Made by a program: the position numbers and the translations under genes. A model generated the notes under the pieces. The model was given only the letters and a program-made list of their open reading frames with translations, was not told the DNA's origin and searched no databases. Positions 52,469 to 60,994 of a stretch of 64,000 nt of DNA are shown in pieces. Position 1 is the first letter of the stretch; each line of letters starts with the position of its first letter. This DNA is from Gemmatimonadota bacterium (GTDB taxonomy: Bacteria > Latescibacterota > UBA2968 > GCA-2709665), in NCBI GenBank assembly GCA_028873695.1, contig JAPPNU010000058.1, positions 55,872 to 119,871 on the forward strand, written 5' to 3'.

Positions 52469-53695
52469 ATGTCTGAAGTCGTCTCGCTGGTCGACCGGAT
52501 CGAGGCGTTCCCCGTCGTCGCGACGGGCGTACGGTGGCCCGGGATGCGCGAGGGAAGGGCGTCGGACGACTATTTCACGCGTTTTCCGGAATGCAGGAAC
52601 GACCCGCTCAGGTACGACTACGGCAGCGCGCGCAACTTTCCGGAACCATTCGCGAGGGGCGGCGGGTTCTTTCCCGTACTTCTGAAGATGGCCGACGGGA
52701 AGCTTTGCTGCGCGACGCGGACCGGTTCGTGTCACGCCGGGAGCGGGGGCGAAATCAGCCTATCGTTCTCATTCGATCGCGGGATGAAGTGGACGGATTA
52801 TCGCGCGGTGGTGCGGGGAGACCCGGAACGGAACATCGACGTGCGGAACCCGGCGCTCGGCCAGGCGGGGAACGGCGACCTCGTGCTCGCCTACGGCGTG
52901 ATGCGAGGGATCGACGTCCGGGGACGCGTCTCGACGCCCGATCCCTATGAGTCGATCCAGGTGATCCGCTCGTCAGATGTCGGCGTGACCTGGTCGGATC
53001 CCGATACGGTCCCGTTCCCCGAAGAGGACCTCATGCTCCACCCTCACGGACAGATGCGATGCCTTTCCGACGGGACCCTGGTATTCAACGCGCGGGGGTT
53101 CTATACGAAGGAGGCGTTTGGCCGGAACCCGAAACTGCCCGCGAGGATGAGCTACCTCTACCGGTCGCGAGACGGCGGAAAGACCTGGTCGGACACAACC
53201 CTCGTCAGATCAGGCGGGAGCGAGACAGGATTCGCGGCCCTGAATGAAGTACGTTGGCTCGCGTACGTCCGCTTCAACGACGGTCCGAATCGCATCGCAC
53301 ACTCGTACGACGGCGGGGAGTCCTGGGTGCGGTGGGAGCCGGCGGAACCGGAATCCGGGAGACACGACGCCGGCACGACAGGTCGCCCGGGGGCAGCCTC
53401 GCCGGGCAGTGTCGCGGTATTGCCAAACGGTAATGTACTGATCACGTACGGGTACCGCGCCTATCCCTTCGGGGTGCGCGCCATCGTAAGCCGCGACGGC
53501 GGAAATACCTTCGACGTGAATCGGGAGTACGTCATCAGCGATACGGCCTACCATCCGGACTGCGGGTATCCGAGTACCGTGTGCTTCGCGGACGGCACGA
53601 GCGTAACGGCCGCATATTCGCTGATGGACGTCGCGCATCCGGAGTGGGGCACGTGCTGTATCGCGTACCGTTATCCGCAGCAGAACTTCGATTGA
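52469..53695 (+). CDS. Sialidase-family (BNR repeat) six-bladed propeller protein
   Basis: ATG 52469 gives 408 residues. At least five Asp-box type motifs are visible: SFDRGMKWTDY, SSDVGVTWSDP, SRDGGKTWSD, SYDGGESWVRW and SRDGGNTFDV. No signal peptide is evident. Full sialidases also need an arginine triad and a Tyr/Glu pair, which I cannot assign with certainty, so it may be a glycan hydrolase of another specificity. Confidence 0.85.
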   Translation: MSEVVSLVDRIEAFPVVATGVRWPGMREGRASDDYFTRFPECRNDPLRYDYGSARNFPEPFARGGGFFPVLLKMADGKLCCATRTGSCHAGSGGEISLSFSFDRGMKWTDYRAVVRGDPERNIDVRNPALGQAGNGDLVLAYGVMRGIDVRGRVSTPDPYESIQVIRSSDVGVTWSDPDTVPFPEEDLMLHPHGQMRCLSDGTLVFNARGFYTKEAFGRNPKLPARMSYLYRSRDGGKTWSDTTLVRSGGSETGFAALNEVRWLAYVRFNDGPNRIAHSYDGGESWVRWEPAEPESGRHDAGTTGRPGAASPGSVAVLPNGNVLITYGYRAYPFGVRAIVSRDGGNTFDVNREYVISDTAYHPDCGYPSTVCFADGTSVTAAYSLMDVAHPEWGTCCIAYRYPQQNFD

Positions 53696-53704
53696 GGCGG
53701 TCAC

Positions 53705-54505
53705 GTGTCAGGGGGGATGAAACGCGTCGTCAGTACGTCTGTTGAACCCTTCCGGGAGCCGAATTTCATGCTGACGCAGATCTCCTCTTCCGTATACTGC
53801 TGGTCGGAGATTCACGGAGCAGCCAGAAATGAACCCTATCCGTGGAACAGCTTTGTCATCCGGACCAATCACGGAGACGGCCTCGTCCTCGTCGATCCGC
53901 TTCCGATTCCGACTGAGGATGAGAGGGAAATCGAAGCCATGGGCGATCCCGCGCACATTCTTCTGACCTGCGAGTACCACCTGCGCGAATCGAAAACATT
54001 CAGGGATCGCTGGGGTTGCGACATTCGCATTCATGAGGACGGATCGGAATACTCCGAAGTGATGATTGATGAGACATTTCAGGACGGAGACCTGCTGTGG
54101 GACCGGATAGAAGTCATCCACATTCCCGACGCCTACCATACTGATGAGGTCGCGTTTATGGTACACGGAGAGGGAAACACGATGATCGTGGGAGACGCGG
54201 TCTGCGGAGGCAGGAGGGATCGAGGGATACCGGACGGCGAAATCTGGATAAACGCACCCGAATACGTCATTGCCGATCTGTCAGGCGCGCGAGAATCGCT
54301 GCGGAAGCTGTCCGGTCATTCATTCGAGAGAATGGTTTTCGGACATGGATCGCCGATCCTGCATGCCGCCGGCGACCGGTTCACGGCATTCCTGGAAGAT
54401 GATGCGGCCTGGGCGAAACTGGAGTCTGAAAAGGCCGAGAGAACGAATCCCGCATCGCGGGAATTCATCCGGGAGATGCAAGTGAGAAGATCCCGTGGCA
54501 GGTAG
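53705..54505 (+). CDS. Metallo-beta-lactamase-fold protein with altered metal motif
   Basis: The frame allows GTG 53705, ATG 53717 or ATG 53768; the true start is uncertain. The product of up to 266 residues follows the MBL fold: NSFVIRTNHGDGLVLVDPLP, IPDAYHTDEVAFMV, MIVGDAVCGG and MVFGHGSPI. The usual HxHxDH signature appears as LLTCEYHLRES, so the first metal histidine is missing. Either it binds one metal or it has a non-hydrolytic role. It is 9 bp after the sialidase-like gene. Confidence 0.75.
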   Translation: MSGGMKRVVSTSVEPFREPNFMLTQISSSVYCWSEIHGAARNEPYPWNSFVIRTNHGDGLVLVDPLPIPTEDEREIEAMGDPAHILLTCEYHLRESKTFRDRWGCDIRIHEDGSEYSEVMIDETFQDGDLLWDRIEVIHIPDAYHTDEVAFMVHGEGNTMIVGDAVCGGRRDRGIPDGEIWINAPEYVIADLSGARESLRKLSGHSFERMVFGHGSPILHAAGDRFTAFLEDDAAWAKLESEKAERTNPASREFIREMQVRRSRGR

Positions 54506-54743
54506 GGCCGTCGACGGGTAGGGGAGAGAAGTCCCCTGAATGCGGTGAGATGCCTGACGTAGACGTTAGAGATGAACCGCATCATTTCGTTTCAATTTAT
54601 GCCGGAGGTATAGAGGAGGAACAGATCGGCAAAGATCTCTTCTCCCGTCTCCCCGCCTTTAGGCTTTTTATCCTGCCCATCCTGTCCATCCATGTAAATT
54701 TTGAATTTAAAGGTGTTTAGATCGACACAAAGGAGGATTCCAC
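54506..54743. repeat. Gap with dispersed ATCCTGCCCATCCTG element
   Basis: Positions 54664-54696 hold a copy of the element also present at 6186-6216 and 6476-6507. No gene is seen in this gap. Confidence 0.65.
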
Positions 54744-55139
54744 ATGCCGCAGGAGAACAGCGTGAGCCTTTCTGTGATCGGACAGATTTCGGTAACCGTC
54801 CAGGACCTCGACCGGGCGGTCGCATTTTACCGCGACAAACTTGGCATGCGGTTCCTGTTCCGCGTTCCCGGGATGGCCTTTTTCAATTGCTCGGGCGTCC
54901 GGCTTCTGCTCGGTCTGTCGGAAGATGAAACGGCGGATGTGCATGCTTCAGTGATCTATTACAAGGTGGACGACCTCGAGGGCACGTGTGAAGAACTGCA
55001 TTCGCGCGGCGTCGATTTCGAGAGTAAGCCCCACAAGATCGCAGACATGCCCGATCACGAACTGTGGATGGCGTTCTTCACGGACTCCGAGAAGAATCTG
55101 ATGGCGCTCATGGCCGAGAAGCCGAGAGAGAAGCAATAG
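54744..55139 (+). CDS. VOC-family (glyoxalase/dioxygenase fold) protein
   Basis: ATG 54744 follows AGGAGG at 7 nt. The 131-residue product has two beta-alpha-beta-beta-beta units of the VOC fold: GQISVTVQDLDRAVAFYRDK and YYKVDDLEGTCEELHSRGVD. Candidate metal ligands are unclear, since the usual first histidine is replaced in QISV. The reaction is unknown. It is 27 bp upstream of an SRPBCC gene. Confidence 0.85.
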   Translation: MPQENSVSLSVIGQISVTVQDLDRAVAFYRDKLGMRFLFRVPGMAFFNCSGVRLLLGLSEDETADVHASVIYYKVDDLEGTCEELHSRGVDFESKPHKIADMPDHELWMAFFTDSEKNLMALMAEKPREKQ

Positions 55140-55166
55140 ACACTGCGCGCCGGATGGAGCATACCG

Positions 55167-55619
55167 ATGGACAAACTCGATGAACTGTCGTTTTCGTTTC
55201 GCTGTCTCATCGACAGGCCCGTGGCACAGGTCTTCGCGGCCGTCACGGACAGGACGGCGATCAGCACCTATTTCACGGACGACGCCAGCGCCGGGCTGGA
55301 AGCCGGTCGAACGGTCATCTGGCGATTCGGCGAAATCGAAGTGGACGTCGCGGTTGAGGAGGTGATCCTAAACCAGAGAATCGTCTGCGACTGGCCCGCC
55401 TCCAACGACGTCGGCTACAGGACGCGCTTCGTCTTCGAATTCGAAGCGCGGAACGGCGGTACGAGGATTTCGGTGAGCGAGTCCGGATGGTGGCCCGACC
55501 GGGGCGGGATCGACAGCGCGTTCGATCAGTGCTCCGGCTGGACGCATTTCTTCGCGAGCCTCAAGGCGAGGCTTGAATACGACGTGGACCTGAAGCGCTT
55601 CTACGACGACGGGGGTTGA
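55167..55619 (+). CDS. SRPBCC/AHSA1-like protein
   Basis: The 150-residue product has the START-like layout: an N-terminal RCLIDRPVAQVFAAVTD strand-helix, the central AGRTVIWRFGEIEVDVAVEE, and a C-terminal GWTHFFASLKARLEYDVDL helix. Such proteins bind hydrophobic ligands or act as co-chaperones. It follows the VOC gene in the same transcript and ends before a terminator-like hairpin at 55675. Confidence 0.85.
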   Translation: MDKLDELSFSFRCLIDRPVAQVFAAVTDRTAISTYFTDDASAGLEAGRTVIWRFGEIEVDVAVEEVILNQRIVCDWPASNDVGYRTRFVFEFEARNGGTRISVSESGWWPDRGGIDSAFDQCSGWTHFFASLKARLEYDVDLKRFYDDGG

Positions 55620-55674
55620 TCGACCGCCGTCAATCCAGTGAAATCCGCCGACAGATCCCTAGACGTTGGCGAAC

Positions 55675-55715
55675 AACGCGCGCCGTGCCGGGGAGACCGG
55701 TCTGCGGCGCGTTTT
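55675..55715 (+). terminator. Probable terminator after the VOC-SRPBCC unit
   Basis: AACGCGCGCCG at 55675-55685 can pair with CGGCGCGTT at 55705-55713 with one bulge, followed by a short T-run (TTTT). Confidence 0.5.
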
Positions 55716-55885
55716 ACGTTCCGTTTGCACCGTACATGGAAACGCGGACCATGGATTCCCGGCCCGCGGGTTGCTGCGTCGTCGGCTTGCCGGACGATCA
55801 GCGCGTAGGCGGCAACCTGCGTGCGCGTGAAGGACGTCAACCGCGTGGACCGACCGGCCCAGATGGTGTGTGGTTCTACCGGCGG

Positions 55886-56386
55886 CTACGCGCCGTCTTC
55901 ATCCTGTCCGGCATGGGGATTCGGCGGCCCCGGGGCTTTCCGCAGACCGCGCCAGATCGAGTATATCAGCATCGGGATGCCGACCAGGACCAGAAACGGA
56001 ACGAGCGCATAGATGACGACCATATGGGGGCCGAGCAGTCCGCCCACCAGACTGAACAGGACCGCAAGCGGCGTTGCAATCGCCAATCCGACGATAATCC
56101 AGACCCGCGGCGTACCGCTGACGCCCCTCAACAGGCGCTGCGCAAGCAATCCGATCAACATCCCGGCGATAAAGAACAGAACCAGACCGGACAGGATGCC
56201 CGGAAGCGCAGAGAGCAACCCGAACGTGCCCGAGTGATGCATCGTTCCGAAACGAATGACGGCCACCAGCACCTGAAGAATGCATAATCCCAGGCCGAAC
56301 CACACCGGCAGCTTCCAGTATTCCCACGAGCGGCGGTCCGGCGCTTGCGGTTGACCCGTTCCGGCGGTTCCTCCGGCGGTTTCCAT
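55886..56386 (-). CDS. Four-helix membrane protein of unknown function
   Basis: ATG 56386 has GGAGGGG about 8 nt upstream; an ATG at 56419 is the alternative. The 166-residue product has a polar start, then four hydrophobic segments (FGLGLCILQVLVAVIRFG, LLSALPGILSGLVLFFIAG, VWIIVGLAIATPLAVLFSLV, VVIYALVPFLVLVGIPMLIY) and a short charged tail. No family is recognised. Confidence 0.7.
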   Translation of the reverse strand: METAGGTAGTGQPQAPDRRSWEYWKLPVWFGLGLCILQVLVAVIRFGTMHHSGTFGLLSALPGILSGLVLFFIAGMLIGLLAQRLLRGVSGTPRVWIIVGLAIATPLAVLFSLVGGLLGPHMVVIYALVPFLVLVGIPMLIYSIWRGLRKAPGPPNPHAGQDEDGA

Positions 56387-56406
56387 TGCAATTTCCCCTC
56401 CATTTG

Positions 56407-56544
56407 TTATCTGTTCCATCGGAAGGTCAAATGACGTGCTGGATAGGATTCATCCTTCGGTTTGCATCGCCATAGTTCCATGTCGAGATCCGCAAAGCCG
56501 GGTTCTTCCATCAACGCCTTCAGCAGTTGACGGTTGCGGTTTTG
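56407..56544 (-). pseudogene. Possible 3' remnant of a D-Ala-D-Ala dipeptidase (M15) gene
   Basis: The minus-strand frame ending at 56407 reads NRQLLKALMEEPGFADLDME then LWRC and ESYPARHLTF. The order NRxLL-x-MxxxGF, a W-containing segment and xPYPxxxxxF resembles the end of VanX-type dipeptidases, where the segment would be EWWHF. Here the catalytic glutamate and histidine positions are lost and no N-terminal part is found. It is a weak call. Confidence 0.3.
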
Positions 56545-56627
56545 TCGTTCCTTAATCTTGGAATCCGCTTGCGAAGTGAACCTTTGGCCCCCCGGTCGCG
56601 CCTTGCAGGTAGAGGACGGGCAATCGA

Positions 56628-58028
56628 ATGGCAAATTCACACGACCAACAACTGGCCAGGCAGATCCTGGAGGGAAACGAGTCGGCTTTCGTTACCCTTA
56701 TCCGACGCTACGAGCGCGTGATTGCTGCGCTGATCCGTTCCCGTATCGGTTCCGGCGAACAGGTGCGGGACGTAATGCAGGAAACCCTGGTCCACGCCTG
56801 GAGCGGCCTGCGACGGGATACGCCTCGCAACGTGCGTCCTTGGCTGCTGCAAGTGGCACGCAACCGCTGTCGCGATTACTTCAGGTCGCCCCAACGCCGC
56901 GAACTGTACGTCGGGAGCGAAGTCCTGACGCCGCTGGTCAACCGCAGCGGGCTCGCGCAGTCCCGGGAGCGGGAGGCCGCCATTGCTGTCCTGGAAGCCA
57001 TGGACGAGGTACCCGAACGCGAGCGAGCGGCACTGCGCGCGTTCTACGTGGACGGTCTGAGCATCGCCGAAATCGCCGCCCGCCACCGCAGTCCCGACGG
57101 CACTGTGAAACGGCGCCTATCGCACGGCCGAGATCGTATCCGGAAAGCGATGGGAATCACCCCAACGAAGAGGAAGACCGACATGAAAGCGAGACAACAA
57201 GACTTTCCGCGACATCGCCCCGAAATTCGCATTCACCCCAGCGCGGAGAAGTCCTTACGGATCGATTTCACGGAAATGGCATGGTGGTTCGTAAAGCCGG
57301 AAGTCGGCGATCGCGTTGGCTTCGGCTATTACGACGGAGGAAAGGACAGCGACGCGCCCTGGCGTCTGTCCGAAACGACATGGCTGACCGCCGCCCGGCA
57401 GGCGGTGATCCACGGACGACCCTGTGTCGAAGTGGATGTCGAGGAGGTAGAGGTCGAGAAGATGAGCTTCCGGAAGAAGCCCCTCAAGGAAAGGAGCCGC
57501 ATTAGAAGGGTATGGGGTCATCTGGCTGATGACGAGGTGCAGTGGATCGCCGTGGAAAGGGAAGAGGCCGACGGCGTGAGAGAACTGGAGACTTTTCTGG
57601 ACGACAGATTCCACGACGACTGGTGGGGCTCAAGGCGCATCGTCGAGGACTGCGGGTGTTTGTCCGAACGGACCGACGGCACCTGGGTCAGAGGGCCGGA
57701 TGCCCCCGCCTTCACAGGCGCGGGCGTGTTCGTCGTCCACGTCGGCGGGCGCCAGTTCACCTGTTTGCGGGTCTTTGACCTCGAGAAAAACGCCACTGAG
57801 CGAGACTGCCTGGTCGTGGCATATATCACCCGTGCGGGACGCACGGTGCTGTTCCGACGATACAACGGAAGCCGCTGGGGCAAGAGCGACGCCCCGCCGC
57901 ACAACTGGGGCGAAGCGATGACCTGGGAAGAGGAACTGCCCGCAAACGACCGCATCGTCATCGACGGTCTGACTTACGTGCACTATTACGACATCCTGTC
58001 GGCGGCGGCCTGCGGCCTCGTCGATTGA
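56628..58028 (+). CDS. ECF-type RNA polymerase sigma factor with a long C-terminal extension
   Basis: Residues 1-180 are a complete ECF sigma factor. The sigma-2 region has ALIRSRIGSGEQVRDVMQET and NVRPWLLQVARNRCRDYFRS; sigma-4 has VPERERAALRAFYVDGLSIA and DGTVKRRLSHGRDRI. Residues 185-466 form an extra domain of unknown fold, rich in beta strands and tryptophan (FTEMAWWFVKPEVGDRVGFG, RAGRTVLFRRYNGSRWG). There is no anti-sigma gene beside it, so the extension may be the sensor or inhibitor. The family is known to include such fused regulators. Confidence 0.85.
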   Translation: MANSHDQQLARQILEGNESAFVTLIRRYERVIAALIRSRIGSGEQVRDVMQETLVHAWSGLRRDTPRNVRPWLLQVARNRCRDYFRSPQRRELYVGSEVLTPLVNRSGLAQSREREAAIAVLEAMDEVPERERAALRAFYVDGLSIAEIAARHRSPDGTVKRRLSHGRDRIRKAMGITPTKRKTDMKARQQDFPRHRPEIRIHPSAEKSLRIDFTEMAWWFVKPEVGDRVGFGYYDGGKDSDAPWRLSETTWLTAARQAVIHGRPCVEVDVEEVEVEKMSFRKKPLKERSRIRRVWGHLADDEVQWIAVEREEADGVRELETFLDDRFHDDWWGSRRIVEDCGCLSERTDGTWVRGPDAPAFTGAGVFVVHVGGRQFTCLRVFDLEKNATERDCLVVAYITRAGRTVLFRRYNGSRWGKSDAPPHNWGEAMTWEEELPANDRIVIDGLTYVHYYDILSAAACGLVD

Positions 58029-58055
58029 GGGTCACAGTACGCGGCCGACGACCGT

Positions 58056-58631
58056 CTATCGCACCCGCCTGTACGTCATGGTATGCGCCATCGTCTCCTT
58101 GCCGCCCTCATACATCGTCCAGGTCTGCGACATTGCATCCGCCCCGTCGAAAGCGATCGAGACGGCGTGCATGTGCGACTCGTCGGGGGAATCGAGAGAG
58201 CCCTCGACCAATTCCAGCGCAATCACACCGTCGGTGGCTTTGGTCAGGCTCATTTGCGGCTGATTGCCCTTCGCGCAATAGTGGGTCATCCACAACTTTC
58301 CGCCCCGGTCGTGGTAAACGGAGATCATCTCCTTAGGCGTGTCCGGGAAGTTGCGCTCGACGATGACGGTGCCGTTGGCCGCCATCCGGTATTCCGTCGC
58401 GACCTTGATCGTCGTGCCCTTCCCGCCTTCGGATCCTCCGGCCCCTGGCATCTGCATTTCGGACTCCCAGCGCCCGACCAGTGTCTTCAGCCGCTCGAAC
58501 TCCGCCGAGCCGACGTATTGCCCGGCGTGTATCCCGTCATCTCCTTCCGGTTTTCCCCCGTCTTCCGCTGCAAAGACCGAATATGCGATAACGGCGAACA
58601 GGATTGGCAGGGCTAAAATCGTTTTTTTCAT
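58056..58631 (-). CDS. Exported DUF1579-like protein
   Basis: ATG 58631 follows GAGGAG at 8 nt, giving 191 residues. A signal peptide (MKKTILALPILFAVIAYSVFA) is followed by a beta-rich domain resembling DUF1579-type lipocalin-like proteins: FERLKTLVGRWESEM, KVATEYRMAANGTVIVE and MISVYHDRGGKLWMTHYC. It would act in the periplasm. The role is unknown. Confidence 0.7.
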   Translation of the reverse strand: MKKTILALPILFAVIAYSVFAAEDGGKPEGDDGIHAGQYVGSAEFERLKTLVGRWESEMQMPGAGGSEGGKGTTIKVATEYRMAANGTVIVERNFPDTPKEMISVYHDRGGKLWMTHYCAKGNQPQMSLTKATDGVIALELVEGSLDSPDESHMHAVSIAFDGADAMSQTWTMYEGGKETMAHTMTYRRVR

Positions 58632-58883
58632 CGGGTCACTCCTCTCTGAGACGTCGGGCGTAAACCATTCACCGCTGCTACCGGCTGCCGGTACCGGGTC
58701 TTCCGGAATCGTCCTGCGTGGGCATCGGGAGAAGACGTCGCCGCATCTGATCGGACTGCGGCGGTTCGGTTCCAATACAGTGCATCGTTTACTTCGGGGG
58801 AACAAGAGCTGGACTATGGAAGGGAACGGCGGATGACAGGATATACAAGTTATTATTTGTAAATGGAATATGCAAAAAAACTG

Positions 58884-58958
58884 GTGACCCCGAGGGGAGT
58901 CGAACCCCCGTTGCCGGGTTGAAAACCCGGTGTCCTAACCACTGAACGACGGGGTCAC
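58884..58958 (-). tRNA. tRNA-Glu (anticodon UUC)
   Basis: The acceptor arm GTGACCC/GGGTCAC, D-arm GTTCAGTGG, anticodon arm ACCGGG-TTTTCAA-CCCGG with TTC in the loop, and T-arm GGGGGTTCGACTCCCC are all present. An ideal promoter lies 17 bp upstream. CCA is not encoded. Confidence 0.95.
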
Positions 58959-58974
58959 CTGAATCGAAGGTCGG

Positions 58975-59003
58975 AATTTATAGAAATCACTGTCCGCTGT
59001 CAA
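58975..59003 (-). promoter_or_regulatory. Sigma-70 promoter of tRNA-Glu
   Basis: On the minus strand TTGACA (59003-58998) and TAAATT (58980-58975) are 17 bp apart, 16 bp before the tRNA 5' end. Confidence 0.85.
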
Positions 59004-59058
59004 GTTAATCATCGCGAAAGCGGCCCACCGGTGCGTGGCATGGTTCACGGGAATAAGC

Positions 59059-59087
59059 TTGACAATTCCGGGTGTTTTTTGTTAATT
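59059..59087 (+). promoter_or_regulatory. Candidate promoter of tRNA-Val
   Basis: TTGACA at 59059-59064 and TTAATT at 59082-59087 are separated by 17 bp, about 105 bp before the tRNA. Confidence 0.5.
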
Positions 59088-59191
59088 CAATAGCCTTGAA
59101 TTTCCCCTGATTTCCGTGTTTTGGAATGCCGATTTAGCCTGATTCGAGAATAGGGAATACGCGTCACGTGAACCGTCTGATACCTTCAGGT

Positions 59192-59268
59192 GGGCGATTA
59201 GCTCAGCTGGTTAGAGCGCTGGTTTCACATACCAGAGGTCACTGGTTCGAGTCCAGTATCGCCCACCA
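59192..59268 (+). tRNA. tRNA-Val (anticodon CAC)
   Basis: The acceptor stem GGGCGAT/ATCGCCC, D-arm GCTCAGCTGGTTAGAGC, anticodon arm CTGGT-TTCACAT-ACCAG with CAC, T-arm ACTGGTTCGAGTCCAGT and an encoded ACCA end are present. Confidence 0.95.
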
Positions 59269-59332
59269 CAATCCGAAAAGCGAGGTGGCCTGGGCCTGTC
59301 CGCAGGTGGACCGGAACAGCCGGCAAACGTCA

Positions 59333-59369
59333 GGGTGCATCCTTTGATCGGATGCGCCCTTCTTTTTTT
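59333..59369 (+). terminator. Terminator between tRNA-Val and the zinc-ribbon gene
   Basis: GGGTGCATCC at 59333-59342 pairs with GGATGCGCCC at 59350-59359 (one G-T pair), followed by TTCTTTTTTT. The next gene's ribosome site GGAG follows directly, so any expression from the tRNA promoter would depend on read-through. Confidence 0.85.
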
Positions 59370-59380
59370 GGAGAACGTGT

Positions 59381-60094
59381 ATGAAAGATAGTCTGCTAAG
59401 ACTTTTGAACCTGCAGCGCATCGATACAGAACTGGACAAACTGAAACAGGTACAGACGGATTATCCCGAAGCCATTTCCGATCTGCGCGGAAAGCTGGAA
59501 TCCGCGAAACAGGCTGTAGACGACAAGAAGCAGCACGCGGCCGATCTGGAAAAGACACGTCGCCAGTTGGAGGGTGAGCTCGAGACCATTCAGGCGGATC
59601 TGAAGAAACATCAGGACCGTCTCTATGAAGTCAAGACAAACCGCGAATACGACGCGCTTCAGATAGAGATCGAAGTCCTGAGGAACCGGGCCGACGAGAA
59701 CGAGACCATTATCCTCGAGGGCATCGAACAACACGATGAACTGAAGACCATGCTGGAGGAAGAGGAACGGGCGTACAAGGCGCTGGAAGCCGACTATCAG
59801 GGTCAGATACAAGACCTGCAGAACCGGCTGGACCTGGTTGACGGCGAGGCAAGCGGCTGGCGTGAAGAACGTTCCGTCGCTGAAGAACTGGTCGACAGAC
59901 CCGTCCTGTCCAATTACGACCGCATCCGGCGCGTCGTAAAGGACGGCGTCGCCGTGGTGCCAATTGGAAAGGGATCCTGCGGCGGATGTTTCAGGCAACT
60001 GCCTCCCCAGCTGCGCGTGGAAGTCAAGCGCCAGGACCGGATCATCCGCTGCGAGAACTGCGGTCGGATCCTGGTGTGGCGGGAAGAAGCCTGA
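59381..60094 (+). CDS. C4-type zinc-ribbon coiled-coil protein
   Basis: The 237-residue product is a long coiled coil (residues 1-170, with heptads such as ESAKQAVDDKKQHAADLEKT) ending in a zinc ribbon: CGGC near 201-204 and CENC near 224-227. This matches the zf-RING_7/C4-type zinc-ribbon family, for which a nucleic-acid-linked role is suspected. It starts 12 nt after a terminator. It overlaps nothing but lies 1 bp from the RNase H gene, so the two share a transcript. Confidence 0.88.
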   Translation: MKDSLLRLLNLQRIDTELDKLKQVQTDYPEAISDLRGKLESAKQAVDDKKQHAADLEKTRRQLEGELETIQADLKKHQDRLYEVKTNREYDALQIEIEVLRNRADENETIILEGIEQHDELKTMLEEEERAYKALEADYQGQIQDLQNRLDLVDGEASGWREERSVAEELVDRPVLSNYDRIRRVVKDGVAVVPIGKGSCGGCFRQLPPQLRVEVKRQDRIIRCENCGRILVWREEA

Positions 60095-60095
60095 C

Positions 60096-60518
60096 ATGGC
60101 CCCCAACGATGCGATAACGGTCTACGTAGACGGCGCGGCGAAGGGCAATCCCGGCCCGGCGGGCGTCGGCGTGTGGCTGGAACTCGAGGGCGTGGTTCTG
60201 TCGGAACATTCGGAATACATCGGCAACGCCACAAACAACGTCGCGGAATACAAGGCGCTCATCTACGGCCTGGAAATCGCCAGGAGGTATCGCGTAACCC
60301 GTGTCAGCGTCATATCAGACAGCGAACTGATGGTCCGGCAGTTGAACGGCGAATACAGGGTAAAGAACGAGAACCTGTTGCCGCTTTATCGCTGCGCCCG
60401 TGAACTCGCGGGCAGGTTTGACGAATTCAGGATTCGCCATGTCTCGCGGACGGAGAACCGACACGCGGACCGCCTCGCGAATCAGGGTATAAAGAGCGGT
60501 ATGAAACGCAAATCGTGA
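60096..60518 (+). CDS. rnhA: RNase HI family protein
   Basis: ATG 60096 gives 140 residues. The active-site residues D12 (VYVDGAAKGNPG), E51 (NNVAEYKAL), D75 (SVISDSELM) and D125 (RHADRLAN) are all present. The protein would degrade the RNA strand of RNA-DNA hybrids. It has the short reverse-transcriptase-like form without an extra hybrid-binding domain. It is directly followed by the RNase P RNA gene. Confidence 0.92.
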   Translation: MAPNDAITVYVDGAAKGNPGPAGVGVWLELEGVVLSEHSEYIGNATNNVAEYKALIYGLEIARRYRVTRVSVISDSELMVRQLNGEYRVKNENLLPLYRCARELAGRFDEFRIRHVSRTENRHADRLANQGIKSGMKRKS

Positions 60519-60548
60519 GCCGTCTCCGGTTCACGATGAACCATCCAG

Positions 60549-60940
60549 GCAAGCGGGCCGGATGGCTGCGCCCCTGGCAGTCCGCTGCTATGGGCGAGGA
60601 AAGTCCGAGCACCACAGGGCAGGATGCTGGGTAACTCCCAGTCGGGGCGACCCGAAGGAAAGTGCCACAGAGAACAGACCGCCAGCGGGCGAGACCACGG
60701 TTTCGTTGCGGGCAAGGGTGAAACGGCGGGGTAAGAGCCCACCGCGCTCCCGGAGACGGGAGCGGCACGGTAAACCCCATCCGGTGCAAGGCCAAATAGG
60801 AGCGGAGAGGCGGCCCGTCTCGTTATAACGCTCGGGTAGGCTGCGTTGAGGCGCCGGGCAACCGGCGTCCCAGATAAATGGCCATCCGTCCGGCACGCAA
60901 TGCGCCGGACGACAGAACTCGGCTTACAGGCCCGCTTGCA
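60549..60940 (+). ncRNA. rnpB: RNase P RNA, bacterial type A
   Basis: The 5' strand GCAAGCGGGCC pairs with GGCCCGCTTGC at the 3' end to form P1. The conserved P4 regions GAGGAAAGTCCGAGC near 60597 and ACAGAACTCGGCTTA near 60913 are present, as is the AGGGTGAAACGGCGGGGTAA stretch in the core. The length of about 392 nt suits a type A RNA. It removes the 5' leader of tRNAs. Confidence 0.95.
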
Positions 60941-60994
60941 TTTGAACAGCTGTCTTAAAATTCCAAGTAAAGAGATTTCTTCCGGGAGCGACGG

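Noticed and set aside
55616..56287. Plus-strand open frame of 223 codons
   Set aside because: Overlaps the four-helix membrane protein antisense and is low-complexity Arg/Gln-rich.
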